Positions 49,870-59,862 of a stretch of DNA of 64,000 bases are shown here, piece by piece. The notes under the pieces are model-generated. The model made no database searches and had not been told where the DNA came from. It saw only the letters and a program-made list of their open reading frames with translations. The first letter of the stretch is position 1. Each line of letters begins with the position of its first letter. The DNA lies in assembly GCF_002135415.1 (NCBI RefSeq), contig NZ_NEGJ01000005.1:1-64000 (forward strand), written 5' to 3'. Made by a program: the position numbers and the translations under genes. This stretch comes from Acinetobacter sp. ANC 3832. Lineage in GTDB: Bacteria > Pseudomonadota > Gammaproteobacteria > Pseudomonadales > Moraxellaceae.

Positions 49870-49996
49870 TACCTTAGGATGGTTAAAACTTAGTATTTGG
49901 ATTGGCATAATCGTCTTCCTAGGACTCTCTATTCTACTCTGGATGAATACGCCTGAATTATTTGAATATTTCAATATGGCTTTTTGTGCGCATTAA
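49862..49996 (+). CDS. Small membrane protein overlapping the MFS gene
   Basis: A 44-residue frame starting MTDTLGWLKLSIWIGIIVFLGLSILLWM with a single strong membrane helix and a polar tail. Its ATG lies within the last codons of the transporter and a GGTGG-like site precedes it, so it is translationally coupled. It may be a small subunit or regulator of the transporter. Confidence 0.55.
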   Translation: MTDTLGWLKLSIWIGIIVFLGLSILLWMNTPELFEYFNMAFCAH

Positions 49997-50170
49997 ACCT
50001 TTGAGATAAGACCTTTCTATTGATACAAAATCTCCAATCAAAAACTGAATCAATATAGCGAGTAATAAATTTCACAATCTGGAATTTATTACTCGCTATT
50101 AGACATCTTAGATAAGCTCTTTATCAATAAAAGAGCTATGCAAAAAGTCTCTTATTCTAAGCACATATTT

Positions 50171-51826
50171 TTAATGCATTGGTACTTTCTCTAAATCTTC
50201 TTGTTTTGCACCTAATTCAGATCTCACGACTTGTTGTTCAAAACCAGCTCTATCAATTGCAGCACGTTCGCTACGATCCATTAAAGATACCGTACAACTC
50301 ACAATAAATGCCAAAGGCATAGAGAATAATGCAGGATTATCATAAGGGAAAATAGCCGTTTCAAAACCAAAGACGCCTATCCATACCGTTGGTGATAAAA
50401 CAACAAGAAGTACCGCTGAAATAATTCCAACATAGCCACCCCAAACAGCACCCTTGGTGGTTAGATCTTTCCAATACATCGATAAAAACAGGGCAGGGAA
50501 ATTAGCAGAAGCGGCTATTCCAAAAGTTAATCCCATTAAAAATGTAATATTCATTTTTTCAAATAAAATACCACAGGAAATTGCTACGATTCCAAGCCCA
50601 ACAACTGCAAATCGTGACACCAACATTTCTTGTTTATCGGTCGCCTTACCTTTTTTAATAACTTTTTGAAATAAGTCATGTGCAATAGCAGAAGCACCTG
50701 CCAAAGTTAAACCTGCAACAACGGCTAAAATAGTTGCAAAAGCCACAGCCGATAAAAAACCTAATAATATATTTCCACCTAGTGCACCTGCTAAGTGAAT
50801 CGCAACCATATTTGAACCACCAATAAGATCTCCACCGAGGTTGCCGCCAACATAGAAATTAGGATTCGTTCCGATGATTGAAATTGCTGCAAAACCAAAT
50901 ACAACGACAATAATAAAGAAATATCCAATATAACCTGAAGCATAAAAAACTGAACGGCGTGCATCTGCTGCATTTGGTACAGTAAAGAAGCGCATTAAGA
51001 TATGAGGTAAACCCGCCAAACCAAAAATTAAGCCAATTGATGTCGATAAAGCATTAATGGGATTCGACAACATAGAACCAGGTTCAAGTACTTTTTGCCC
51101 TAAATGATGATTTTTTGCTGCGGATACCAATAAATTACCGAGGTTAAAACCAAAATATCTTAATGATAAAATGAGTAATACTGTTCCACCAAATAATAAT
51201 AAAATAGCTTTCACAATTTGGATCCATGTTGTTGCCAACATTCCCCCAAACATGACATAAACCAACATTAGACAACCGACAAGCATCACTGCAACTTTAT
51301 AATCAATACCAAATAAAAGCTTGACCAATTGCCCTGCACCAACCATTTGCAGCAGTAAATAACAACACACCACAATAAGTGAACCGCAAGTTGCAAGAAT
51401 ACGCGTTTGTACAGGTTCAAGCCGATACGATACAATATCTGCAAACGTAAACTTACCTAAATTTCGCAGACGCTCTGCCATCAAAAAAGTCAAAATAGGC
51501 CAACAAACAAAAAATCCTGCAATATAAATAAATCCATCATAACCTTTAAAGAAAACCATACTCGAAGCACCAAGCAAAGTGGATGCAGACATATAGTCCC
51601 CTGCAATTGCCAATCCATTTTGCTTAGCAGAAATTGAGTTTCCAGCCGTATAAAAATCTTCTTTTGAGTGTGTTCTTCTCGCAGCTCTCCAAGTAATAAA
51701 TAGGGTAATTAAAACAACCACACTAAACATTGCAATTGCTGTCCAATTCATTGCAGTACCATTTTGCGCAGCATAACTTTGACCGCTAAAGAGTAAAAAA
51801 CTCAATGCTAAAAAGGACTTATTCAT
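50171..51826 (-). CDS. Sodium:solute symporter, ActP-like (lva-type transporter)
   Basis: A 551-residue SSF-family protein with a signal-like start and about 13 membrane helices. The sodium-site region is present ([61 protein letters not shown]; then [10 protein letters not shown] and [40 protein letters not shown]-like). It imports short carboxylates. It overlaps the DUF485 gene, as actP does yjcH in E. coli. Located in the catabolic cluster, it is likely to import the cluster's acid substrate rather than acetate. Confidence 0.9.
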   Translation of the reverse strand: [551 protein letters not shown]

Positions 51827-52130
51827 AATGATGCTCCTTTTTAATTTTTTCTTTTAATTGATCAAAATGGCGGTTAGTCACATAGATATATACACCTGTG
51901 ATGAGCCAACTTACGATAATCACCAAAGCGGCTATCGGCATGCCGATGGTGATTGCACTATTACCCACGGTCTGAGCAAGTAACTGCGGATTGAAACTTG
52001 CAATACCAATAAAAATAAAATAAATCACCAAGACTAGAATACTTAAGATGAGTGCAAATCGATTTCTAGCACGAACCATCGTCCTAAAATTTAAATCACC
52101 CATAATGGTTGCTTCTGCTTTTCTATCCAT
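51819..52130 (-). CDS. DUF485 membrane protein, symporter partner
   Basis: A 103-residue protein with two membrane helices (FALILSILVLVIYFIFIGIAS and IGMPIAALVIIVSWLITGVYIYV) and the C-terminal RHFDQLKEKIK. DUF485 proteins are regularly encoded just before ActP-type symporters; the two genes overlap by eight bases. An assisting role in transport is inferred. Confidence 0.88.
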   Translation of the reverse strand: MDRKAEATIMGDLNFRTMVRARNRFALILSILVLVIYFIFIGIASFNPQLLAQTVGNSAITIGMPIAALVIIVSWLITGVYIYVTNRHFDQLKEKIKKEHHYE

Positions 52131-52163
52131 TTTGAAGTCCTTTTTCTATAATTTTATGTGTAT

Positions 52164-53774
52164 CTAATTGCTGAAATAATTTTGATATTGTTCTCGCAAT
52201 TGTTTCTTACTTATTTTCCCTGTAGGTGTATGTGGTATTTCCTTCACTATCATCGTTGCAGATGGCAACGCCCACTTATGTAAATGATCTGATAAATAAT
52301 CGGTCATTTCTTCATGACTCACGATTTGATTATCTTTGGCAACTAAGACAAGTAATGGACGCTCACCCCATTTGGGATGAGCAATTGCAATCACCGCAGC
52401 TTCTTGTACTTTTTGATTCCCCATCGCAGCATTTTCAACTTCAACACTACTGATCCACTCACCACCAGACTTAATCATGTCTTTCGCACGGTCTGTGATA
52501 TGCATATAACCCTTTGAATCAATTGTTGCGATATCTCCAGTATCTAACCATTGATTTTGAGTCTGCTTATCTTCTATTGGTGTATTAATATATTGCTGAA
52601 CTACGGTATGACCTCTGATCTCCAATACACCTTCACGAATACCATCATGTTCAACCAAAGAACCATCATGATGGCGTAATTGCATTTGCATCCCAAAAAC
52701 TGGACGGCCACATTTAATAGATTGCTCATCAAAATTTTCTTGAATTAACTGAGTTTGATTAATGGCACCTAAAGAACTCGTTTCAGTCATTCCCCAACCA
52801 TTTTCAAGTTGAATTCCAAGTTCTTGCATACTTTTTATGAGAGATAAAGCAGCAGAAGAACCACCTGAAATCGCACGTTTTAATTTAAGTTGAATATTTG
52901 GATTCTGTTGTAAATAATCTTTGATTGATGTCCAAATGGTTGGTACAGCCATAGAAATATCAACATCCTGTGATTGCATTAAAGCCACCATTTTGTCTGC
53001 TTGCCCTACAAACTGATTGGGCCAAACCAATTTCGCCCCACAGAGCATGGCATTGAATGGCATATCCCATGCGCTGATATGGTATAACGGCACCATTGGC
53101 ATCATCACACTTGCCGAATGCAAACCAACCACTTCAACCATACTCATAATCAGTGCATGTAAGACTGTACTACGGTGTGAATACAGCACACCTTTAGGCT
53201 GCCCTGTCGTTCCTGATGTATAGCAAAGTCCACTTGCTTGTTGCTCTGGAATGTCTTGCCAATCATAAGTATCGGGTTGTACTTGAATCAGTTCTTCATA
53301 AAACTGAAAAGAAAATGTTGCCTTAAGCTCAGGTTGAATATCTCCTAAAATAATAAAGTGTTTTACGAATGCTGAAATTTCATCATAAAAACTTTCTACT
53401 AATACAATATTCTCAGGTTCGATGAGCAAGACTTCATTACGCGCATCACAAATAATCTGCTTAATTTGTTCAGGCAGTAACTTCGGATTAATCGTGTGAT
53501 AAATACGCCCTGAACATGGAATTGAATAATGTAATTCCATGTGTTGATAAGTATTCCAAGCCAGCGTCCCTACTTTGGCAAATTGTTCAACATGCAGTAC
53601 ATCAAGTACATGTGCAAACTGTGAAACACGCTTAAAGGCTTGTTTATAGGTATATTGATGTAAGCTTTGACCATCTGATTTAAATGATACAATTTTTTGA
53701 TCTGCATGCAGCATCAAGGCATGTCGCATAATGGAAGTAATATTTAAATTACAGTTCATCATAAATCCATTCAT
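52164..53774 (-). CDS. Acyl-CoA ligase (LvaE-like)
   Basis: A 536-residue AMP-forming ligase. Motifs: [70 protein letters not shown] and the catalytic Lys in [13 protein letters not shown]. It activates a carboxylic acid with ATP and CoA, the first step of the pathway. ATG 53774 is chosen; the frame extends upstream without better signals. A sigma-54 promoter lies 50-65 bases upstream. It is the first gene of the ligase-symporter transcript. Confidence 0.88.
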   Translation of the reverse strand: MNGFMMNCNLNITSIMRHALMLHADQKIVSFKSDGQSLHQYTYKQAFKRVSQFAHVLDVLHVEQFAKVGTLAWNTYQHMELHYSIPCSGRIYHTINPKLLPEQIKQIICDARNEVLLIEPENIVLVESFYDEISAFVKHFIILGDIQPELKATFSFQFYEELIQVQPDTYDWQDIPEQQASGLCYTSGTTGQPKGVLYSHRSTVLHALIMSMVEVVGLHSASVMMPMVPLYHISAWDMPFNAMLCGAKLVWPNQFVGQADKMVALMQSQDVDISMAVPTIWTSIKDYLQQNPNIQLKLKRAISGGSSAALSLIKSMQELGIQLENGWGMTETSSLGAINQTQLIQENFDEQSIKCGRPVFGMQMQLRHHDGSLVEHDGIREGVLEIRGHTVVQQYINTPIEDKQTQNQWLDTGDIATIDSKGYMHITDRAKDMIKSGGEWISSVEVENAAMGNQKVQEAAVIAIAHPKWGERPLLVLVAKDNQIVSHEEMTDYLSDHLHKWALPSATMIVKEIPHTPTGKISKKQLREQYQNYFSN

Positions 53775-53823
53775 GATTATTCTATCCTTACACAATTTCA
53801 TTTTTGAGTTATCATGTAAGCTG

Positions 53824-53839
53824 TGCAACTATAGTGCCA
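53824..53839 (-). promoter_or_regulatory. Sigma-54 promoter of the ligase-symporter unit
   Basis: TGGCACTATAGTTGCA on the minus strand exactly fits TGGCAC-N5-TTGCW (-24 GG at 53838-53837, -12 GC at 53826-53825). Start of transcription near 53813, about 39 bases before the ligase ATG. Confidence 0.85.
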
Positions 53840-53879
53840 ATATTTTTATTGTTATATTTCAGCATGATATAAATAAAAA

Positions 53880-53923
53880 TCCTATTCCAAAACTGAAACC
53901 AATTTCAACTTTGAAATAGGATT
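53880..53923 (-). terminator. Terminator-like hairpin after the sigma-54 activator gene, overlapping an activator site
   Basis: AAATCCTATT and AATAGGATTT arms bracket the palindrome at 53903-53916; T-rich sequence follows on the minus strand. Read as RNA it could end the activator transcript; read as DNA it holds the upstream activator site of the ligase promoter. Confidence 0.55.
53903..53916. promoter_or_regulatory. Predicted activator site of the ligase promoter
   Basis: TTTCAACTTTGAAA, matching the palindrome at 59970-59983 at 13 of 14 positions. Its centre is about 72 bp from the -24 element. TGAAA lies at 53894-53898, forming an overlapping TGAAA-N4-TTTCA. Confidence 0.7.
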
Positions 53924-53940
53924 TAAAGCTTTAGAATAGA

Positions 53941-55818
53941 TTAGACTTTAAGCAATTTCATCTTGCGCCATAAAGTCGTACGACTAATATTCAAATTCTG
54001 CGCTGCAATATCTAAATTTCCATCTGCTGCTTGTATTGTCTGCTCAATCAGTTGCAATTCTTGATTTATTTTGAGCACTTTTAATGGACTTAATTGTTCA
54101 ATAGAGGTCATCGTTTGGAAAAGTTCAGGAATTTGCATTTCAATAAACGATTGATTGAATATGTTATTTTCAAGCTGATACATCACGGCAATGCGCTCAA
54201 TAATATTTTCAAGTTCACGAATATTACCCGGCCAATAATATTTTTCTAATGCTTTGATTAGATAGTCAGGTAAATTTTTGACTTGAATTTGATGCTTGGC
54301 TAGAAAAGATTCAGCCAATAGTAAAATATCAACACGGCGTTGTTTTAATGCGGGAACAAAAACCCGAAGAATGTTTAAACGATAATATAAATCTGCTCTA
54401 AATTGACCTGCTTTAACTTGCTCTTCTAAATCACAATGCGTTGCAGCTAACACTCGAATATTTACATGGTGGCTCACGATTGAACCTAAACGATTAATTT
54501 GTCTTTCTTGTAAAACACGTAAGAAACGTGTTTGTAAATGTAAGGGCATATCGCCAATTTCATCTAGAAACAAAGTACCATTATGTGCAGCTTCAATAAG
54601 ACCCACTTTTCCATTTTTCTTCGCACCTGTAAATGCACCTTCCTCATAACCAAACAACTCACTTTCTAAAATGCTTTCTGGAAATGAAGCACAGTTAATT
54701 GCAACAAAAGGTGCTTTGGCTCTAGAGCTATAATGATGAATACTTTGAGCAATTAGTTCTTTACCTGTACCACTCTCACCTGTAATTAAGATTGTTGTCT
54801 CAGTTTTTGCATATTGCTTCGCAAGCTCAATACTTTGCTTTAAATGCGGATCTTGCGTAACTAAATCTGAAAAGTTATAGCGTGTATTAAATTTTCGAGA
54901 TGCAACCTTTCGAAATTCACTACTCACTTGTTCAAATGCATCTAAATCTTGAGCACTCAGAATAAAACCATCAATATGATCATTCTTCATTTTGGCTAAA
55001 TGAATGGCAAGTTTACGCGAACCCAATGATAAAACCTGATGACTATTCTCTAAATTTAAATCTAGGTGCTTAAATAGGGTATGAACAGGTTTATTTAATA
55101 TTTGAGTAATGTTTAATCCCAGTAAAGCAATCATCGATTGATTGGCGAAACTAATATTTCCATGTACAGAGATAAAACAAATACCATCATTTAAATGATT
55201 AAAAATATCGGTGAGCTTTTGATTATGATGCTTTTCTTGTTGAATTTTCTCCAAACGTTGCAATGCGCTCAGTAAATGATCTTGCAAAGAGTTCTGACTA
55301 ATTGCCAATTGCCCTGCCATTTGCATACTTAAAGCAAGCTCAACTGCAACGGGAGAACCAATCACTGCATCAAATTTTTGCAGTTTAATCTGTTCCACTG
55401 TTTTTTTTGCGGATAAATAAGAGTCATAACTAAACTGCTGAATATCGAGTGCAAATACATCTGAGTATTGGGTTAAATTGACACTGGTGGCATTACCTAA
55501 TAAAGCAATTTTTTGATGTTTTTTTAGGTTTGAAATTGCTTGAATAACATCAAAAGCACCAGTACGAATAGGATGTAATTCAATCGCCAATTTCATCTGT
55601 AAATAGTGCGCTGTTGCACCTGTGCACAATAAAATTTCACTGCCGTTTTGTACCAGTTTTTGAGCAACGTCAAGTACATCCGAAATATGACATTCAACAT
55701 AACCTATTTTATCGGAATTCAATTGCTCTAACGTCTGCTCGGCAAGTTCCCGAAAGCCATTAATACCCGGTGTTTTAATATAGCTGACCAGAATATTAAT
55801 CGGCTTTTGGTTCAACAT
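53941..55818 (-). CDS. Sigma-54-dependent activator with PrpR N-terminal domain (LvaR-like)
   Basis: A 625-residue activator. Residues about 5-175 are a PrpR_N sensory domain. About 200-290 is a PAS-like domain (FNHLNDGICFISVHGNISFANQSMIALLGL). About 325-545 is the AAA+ ATPase with GESGTGKELIAQSIH, the sigma-54 contact loop GAFTGAKK and GTLFLDEIGDMPL. The C-terminal Fis-type HTH is LDIAAQNLNISRTTLWRKMKLL. It should activate the two sigma-54 promoters in this cluster when bound to a pathway metabolite, probably a CoA ester or organic acid. Confidence 0.9.
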   Translation of the reverse strand: MLNQKPINILVSYIKTPGINGFRELAEQTLEQLNSDKIGYVECHISDVLDVAQKLVQNGSEILLCTGATAHYLQMKLAIELHPIRTGAFDVIQAISNLKKHQKIALLGNATSVNLTQYSDVFALDIQQFSYDSYLSAKKTVEQIKLQKFDAVIGSPVAVELALSMQMAGQLAISQNSLQDHLLSALQRLEKIQQEKHHNQKLTDIFNHLNDGICFISVHGNISFANQSMIALLGLNITQILNKPVHTLFKHLDLNLENSHQVLSLGSRKLAIHLAKMKNDHIDGFILSAQDLDAFEQVSSEFRKVASRKFNTRYNFSDLVTQDPHLKQSIELAKQYAKTETTILITGESGTGKELIAQSIHHYSSRAKAPFVAINCASFPESILESELFGYEEGAFTGAKKNGKVGLIEAAHNGTLFLDEIGDMPLHLQTRFLRVLQERQINRLGSIVSHHVNIRVLAATHCDLEEQVKAGQFRADLYYRLNILRVFVPALKQRRVDILLLAESFLAKHQIQVKNLPDYLIKALEKYYWPGNIRELENIIERIAVMYQLENNIFNQSFIEMQIPELFQTMTSIEQLSPLKVLKINQELQLIEQTIQAADGNLDIAAQNLNISRTTLWRKMKLLKV

Positions 55819-55830
55819 TTAATAATCATC

Positions 55831-56601
55831 CTATGAAATTGATGCGCAACTGTGCCCACAGTCAACTTTAATTTCGACACCAGTCATTCCTTTACCTGCT
55901 TCTGATGCTAACAGTAGTAATGCTCCATTTAAATCGGAAAATTCAACAAATCTTCGCATGGGCACTTTTTTCAAAATAGCTTGTCCTGCATCGCTTGTTA
56001 AATAATCTTCATTAATTTCTGTGACCATGTACCCTGGTGCAATTGCATTCACTTTAATATTAAACCGTGCAAGTTCAACAGCCATCACTTCTGTTAAATG
56101 TTTTAATCCTGCTTTCGATGCACAATAAGGCGATACACCTAAATTAATAGATTCCGACAATATAGAGGTAATATTAATAATTGACCCCACAGTTTGATGT
56201 GCAATCATATGTTGAACCACTTCCTGAGTACACATCCATGGTGCTTTTAAATTAGTATTGAGTACAACGTCCCAATCCTCATCCTTATAATCTAGAAAGC
56301 GCTGGCTCCCACTTACGCCTGCATTGTTGACTAAAACATCAATCGCAACGTTTAAACGTTCCAAATCTTTCAACATATTTTTTACAGCGTTTCGATCATT
56401 AATATCTAAAACATAAATATATGTTTTTACATTATATTGTTGCTGAATTTTCTCTTGAAGTTGCTCTAATCGATCTTTTCGTCGTGCACAAATCACCACA
56501 TTGGCACCTTGTGATGCATACAATTCTGCAATGTGTTGTCCAAGTCCACTAGAAGCACCTGTAACGATGATATTTTTTCCTTTTAAATCAAATAATTTCA
56601 T
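55831..56601 (-). CDS. Short-chain dehydrogenase/reductase (LvaD-like)
   Basis: A 256-residue SDR: NAD(P)-binding TGASSGLGQHIAELYASQGANVVICARR, NNAGVSG, active-site Ser in NITSILSES and YCASKAGLKH. By analogy with LvaD it would reduce the 4-keto group of the acyl-CoA to a hydroxyl. It lies 45 bases after the dehydrogenase gene and 12 before the activator gene in the same transcript. Confidence 0.88.
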   Translation of the reverse strand: MKLFDLKGKNIIVTGASSGLGQHIAELYASQGANVVICARRKDRLEQLQEKIQQQYNVKTYIYVLDINDRNAVKNMLKDLERLNVAIDVLVNNAGVSGSQRFLDYKDEDWDVVLNTNLKAPWMCTQEVVQHMIAHQTVGSIINITSILSESINLGVSPYCASKAGLKHLTEVMAVELARFNIKVNAIAPGYMVTEINEDYLTSDAGQAILKKVPMRRFVEFSDLNGALLLLASEAGKGMTGVEIKVDCGHSCASIS

Positions 56602-56645
56602 TTATATACCTTCTATCCTTGTTCTGATTTTGATGCTTTTAAAAT

Positions 56646-57809
56646 TCAATGATTTTTTTGATTAAGAAGCTTTTTAGAAATACTCATGCGATGCACTTCA
56701 TTTGCACCATCATAAATTCGGAAACCACGGGCATCTTGGAAAATTTTGCAAACTAAACTTTCATCCGTCATCGCCTGCCCACCGAGTACTTGCACGCTTC
56801 GATCAATGATTTTCCAAATATTTTCAGAGCTGATGACTTTAACAAGACTCGATTCATAATTGCCTTTTTCATTGGCATCTAAAACTTGCGCACAATAATG
56901 CACAGCAAGACGCGTGGTAAGAATATCCATTTCATTGTCTGCCAGCATAAACCCAACCCCTTGATGATCTCCTAAGCGTTTCCCAAAAGATTGGCGCTCT
57001 CGTGCATATTGAGTTGCAATATCATGTGCACGACGTGCTTGTCCAAGCCAACGCATACAATGCGTCAATCTTGCAGGGGCAAGACGTACTTGTGCATATT
57101 GAAAACCTTTGCCGATTTCTCCCAACACATTTTCTTTAGGCACTCTTAAATTTTCAAACCGCAATATGCCGTGACCACCAGAAAAACAAGAATCCATTGC
57201 ATTCATATTCTTTTCAAGGATAAAACCATCAACATGAGTATCACTTAAAAACATAGATGCAGAACCATCTTCCATTTTTGCCATGATAATGGCGAAACCT
57301 GCACCATCAGCACCTGTAATTAACCATTTACGCCCATTAATAATATAGTCATCACCCTCTTGCACGGCTGTAGTTACGAGCATTGAAGGATCAGAACCTG
57401 CTCCAGGCGCGGGTTCAGTCATTGCAAAACAAGAGCGAATTTCACCATTTACCAAAGGCTTTAACCAACGCTGTTTTTGCATTTCACTGGCAACGATGTC
57501 CATTAAATGAATATTACCTTCATCAGGTGCGTGAATATTCATTGCAATTGGACCCAACGGAGAATATCCAGCTTCTTCAAATGCCACAGCTTTCTGTAGA
57601 TGTGACCAAGCTTTGCCACCCATTTCGATACTGGCATGTGATGTCAGTAAATCATACTGACGCGCTTGCTCAATCAGTTCCGCACGTAATTCCGCACTTG
57701 GTCCATGACTGTCCTGACGTGGGTCTTTCTCGTAAGGAATAATAATGTTTTGAATAAAGTTACGTACTTTCTGTTGTAGATCAATGAGATCCTGACTTAA
57801 TGTTTTCAT
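56646..57809 (-). CDS. Acyl-CoA dehydrogenase-family enzyme (LvaC-like)
   Basis: A 387-residue flavoprotein-type fold. Motifs: CFAMTEPAPGAGSDPSMLVTTAVQEGDDYIINGRKWLITGADGAGFAIIMAK and ARERQSFGKRLGDHQGVGFMLADNEMDI, then VQVLGGQAMTDESLVCKIFQDARGFRIYDGANEVHRMSISKKLL. In the Pseudomonas pathway the homologue works with the phosphorylated acyl-CoA: it eliminates phosphate and rehydrates rather than oxidises. ATG 57809 is preferred to GTG 57821. Confidence 0.88.
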   Translation of the reverse strand: MKTLSQDLIDLQQKVRNFIQNIIIPYEKDPRQDSHGPSAELRAELIEQARQYDLLTSHASIEMGGKAWSHLQKAVAFEEAGYSPLGPIAMNIHAPDEGNIHLMDIVASEMQKQRWLKPLVNGEIRSCFAMTEPAPGAGSDPSMLVTTAVQEGDDYIINGRKWLITGADGAGFAIIMAKMEDGSASMFLSDTHVDGFILEKNMNAMDSCFSGGHGILRFENLRVPKENVLGEIGKGFQYAQVRLAPARLTHCMRWLGQARRAHDIATQYARERQSFGKRLGDHQGVGFMLADNEMDILTTRLAVHYCAQVLDANEKGNYESSLVKVISSENIWKIIDRSVQVLGGQAMTDESLVCKIFQDARGFRIYDGANEVHRMSISKKLLNQKNH

Positions 57810-57817
57810 AGTACTTC

Positions 57818-58528
57818 TCACTTAAATCCATTTGTTTTGACATACATGTGATACACATCATCTAAAGCATTGTGTGTTTCATTTATTTTTAAAATATTAT
57901 GTGCGGTAAAGTTCTGGAGCAGAATTCGAGCTTCAATCACTTGATCATTTTCAATAAAAAAATCAATGATATTCAAACACCCATAATTCTGTTCTTGCAC
58001 CTGAACATCATCATTTTTTCGACCATATGCCCAATTTAAAAGAACACGATTTACGGCATCATGTGATGAAACTAAAATATGCTGATGCTTGAGCGCTACT
58101 TGTTGAAGAAGCATCTTCTCCATCCATGAAACTACACGTTGCTCAAAAGCCTGCCAGCTTTCTCCTTGTAGAAAATTCCCAAGTGAATATTGACGATGGC
58201 AATATGCTTTTTTAATAACTATTTCAGCATTTTCGGCATCAATATCTTTTAAACGCCCTGATTTTATTTCACAGATTTCATCAAAAGATTCAATCTGTTG
58301 CTTCGTTTGCAACTTAGCCAATATTTCCGCTGTTTGAATTGAACGTGGCATTGTTGATGAAAAAACACCATCCATGTTGATACTTGTTAACTGCTCAGCA
58401 AGCAATCCTATCTGCTCTTCGCCCATTTTTGATAAAGGCGCATATTTAGGATTAATCGGTTGTTGATCATCATTAAAATACTGAACATGTCCATGTCTGA
58501 CTAAATAAATTCGAATACGTTCTGACAT
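57818..58528 (-). CDS. Histidine phosphatase family protein within the catabolic operon
   Basis: A 236-residue phosphoglycerate-mutase-like phosphatase: RIYLVRHGHVQYF with the phosphoryl-accepting His, SSTMPRSIQTAEIL, GESWQAFEQRV and the second catalytic His in VSSHDAVNRVLLNWAYG. It lies between the DUF6285-like and dehydrogenase genes in an operon whose chemistry proceeds through a phospho-acyl-CoA. This makes a dephosphorylation or proofreading role likely; it is not a usual member of the Pseudomonas set. Confidence 0.85.
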   Translation of the reverse strand: MSERIRIYLVRHGHVQYFNDDQQPINPKYAPLSKMGEEQIGLLAEQLTSINMDGVFSSTMPRSIQTAEILAKLQTKQQIESFDEICEIKSGRLKDIDAENAEIVIKKAYCHRQYSLGNFLQGESWQAFEQRVVSWMEKMLLQQVALKHQHILVSSHDAVNRVLLNWAYGRKNDDVQVQEQNYGCLNIIDFFIENDQVIEARILLQNFTAHNILKINETHNALDDVYHMYVKTNGFK

Positions 58529-58534
58529 AGCACA

Positions 58535-58861
58535 TCATCCTGTTTGCGTAATTTTTAAATCAAGTTGATTCAACTGTTGCAATACTTCTAGTGTATTAAA
58601 ATCAAAATCTGTTCGTATTTCTGCACAGAGTTGTTGCATACTTTGATCGAGATTTTCTACTGGAAATTTAAAATAGTTTTTAAGTAACTCAAGTTTTTCT
58701 TGCTCTTGAGACTGCGCTTGAACCATATATTTTTCAATAATACTTATGCTCTTTAACAGCATTAAAACATCGTATTTTGCCTCTGGATATTTTGCCAACA
58801 ACTCATGTTTCAAGGTGGATTGACTGGCATGAATCAGCTCTAATATTTTTTGTTGATTCAT
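58535..58861 (-). CDS. DUF6285-like partner protein (LvaB-like)
   Basis: A 108-residue helical protein (QKILELIHASQSTLKHELLAKYPEAKYDVLMLLKSISIIEKYM...). Small proteins of this kind are encoded next to phosphotransferases in such clusters and form a complex with the kinase. It overlaps the kinase gene by four bases. The family call is by eye and context. Confidence 0.75.
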   Translation of the reverse strand: MNQQKILELIHASQSTLKHELLAKYPEAKYDVLMLLKSISIIEKYMVQAQSQEQEKLELLKNYFKFPVENLDQSMQQLCAEIRTDFDFNTLEVLQQLNQLDLKITQTG

Positions 58862-59862
58862 TCTTTGTCTCCTAAAATATCCAGAATATTTTTTTCAAGT
58901 TGCGGTAGCATAAATTCAGTTAAAGCTAATTCGAGTGATGGCAAATCATTATTGACATTACGATTGGATTGTTGCATCGCAATAATTGCCCAACGTACAT
59001 GTGATAAAACATGCCAAAACTTCAATTCAAATTCTGGAATATAAACATCAGAGATTTGAGCATATGCCTGCATTAAATCTTTATACGCACCAATTCCACC
59101 TGCAATATTCTGATTTTGACCAAAGCGCCAACATTTGGCTGTAAACCAACCAATATCTTCTCTGCGATCTCCCCAATGAGTAAACTCCCAGTCTAAAATC
59201 CCTGATACATGATCCTGATCAATCATGATATTTCCAGTGCGAAAATCACCGTGAATTAGGACAAGATCATCAATTTCAGGTTGATTGTGTTGCATCCAAC
59301 TTAAAGCGAACTCAAGCACAGGGCGATGGCGTTTTAATTTATCAAGCTGTAACAAGGAATCATCGATAAGATTCTGTAAATAATGTTCTTTTGATGGTTT
59401 TTGAATAATTTTTTCAAGTTGAGGGTCAGACTCAATCTTATGAATATTTGCCAACTGCTGACCAATATCTTGCAAAATTTTAGTTTGCAATTCGGCATTG
59501 TTTAGACGCACAAGTTTGTGCCCTTCTGCAATCCCAGTAATTTTATCCATAATGAAAAAATCACTATTTAAAAAATTATCTTTTTTTGCAAAAAAAAGCG
59601 GTTGAGGAACATGTATATTGAGTTCATACAGACGATCTAATAATTCATATTCTTGTTGACGATCTGAACTTGCTTCTACAACGGTTGCAGCATTCTTACG
59701 CAATACAATTTCACATTTTGAATCGTTACTTTGACCTGAAATCGCCCAATTTTCTTGAATTGCGCCGCCACTTAATTTTTTAATATGAAGATCAGAAGCT
59801 GGATTGAAATTTAAATGATCAACCAATAACTTTTTTAAATCTTGCTGTTGTACGCTATCCAT
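58858..59862 (-). CDS. APH-type phosphotransferase (LvaA / ACAD10-11 kinase-like)
   Basis: A 334-residue kinase-like protein: LSGGAIQENWAIS, IVLRKNA, the catalytic VLIHGDFRTGNIMIDQDHVSGILDWEFTHWGDRREDIGWFTAKCWRFG. It resembles the aminoglycoside-phosphotransferase domains that phosphorylate 4-hydroxyacyl-CoA in the lva pathway and in mammalian ACAD10/11. ATG 59862 has AGGAG 8 bases before it. It is the first gene of the transcript, with a sigma-54 promoter just upstream. Confidence 0.87.
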   Translation of the reverse strand: MDSVQQQDLKKLLVDHLNFNPASDLHIKKLSGGAIQENWAISGQSNDSKCEIVLRKNAATVVEASSDRQQEYELLDRLYELNIHVPQPLFFAKKDNFLNSDFFIMDKITGIAEGHKLVRLNNAELQTKILQDIGQQLANIHKIESDPQLEKIIQKPSKEHYLQNLIDDSLLQLDKLKRHRPVLEFALSWMQHNQPEIDDLVLIHGDFRTGNIMIDQDHVSGILDWEFTHWGDRREDIGWFTAKCWRFGQNQNIAGGIGAYKDLMQAYAQISDVYIPEFELKFWHVLSHVRWAIIAMQQSNRNVNNDLPSLELALTEFMLPQLEKNILDILGDKE

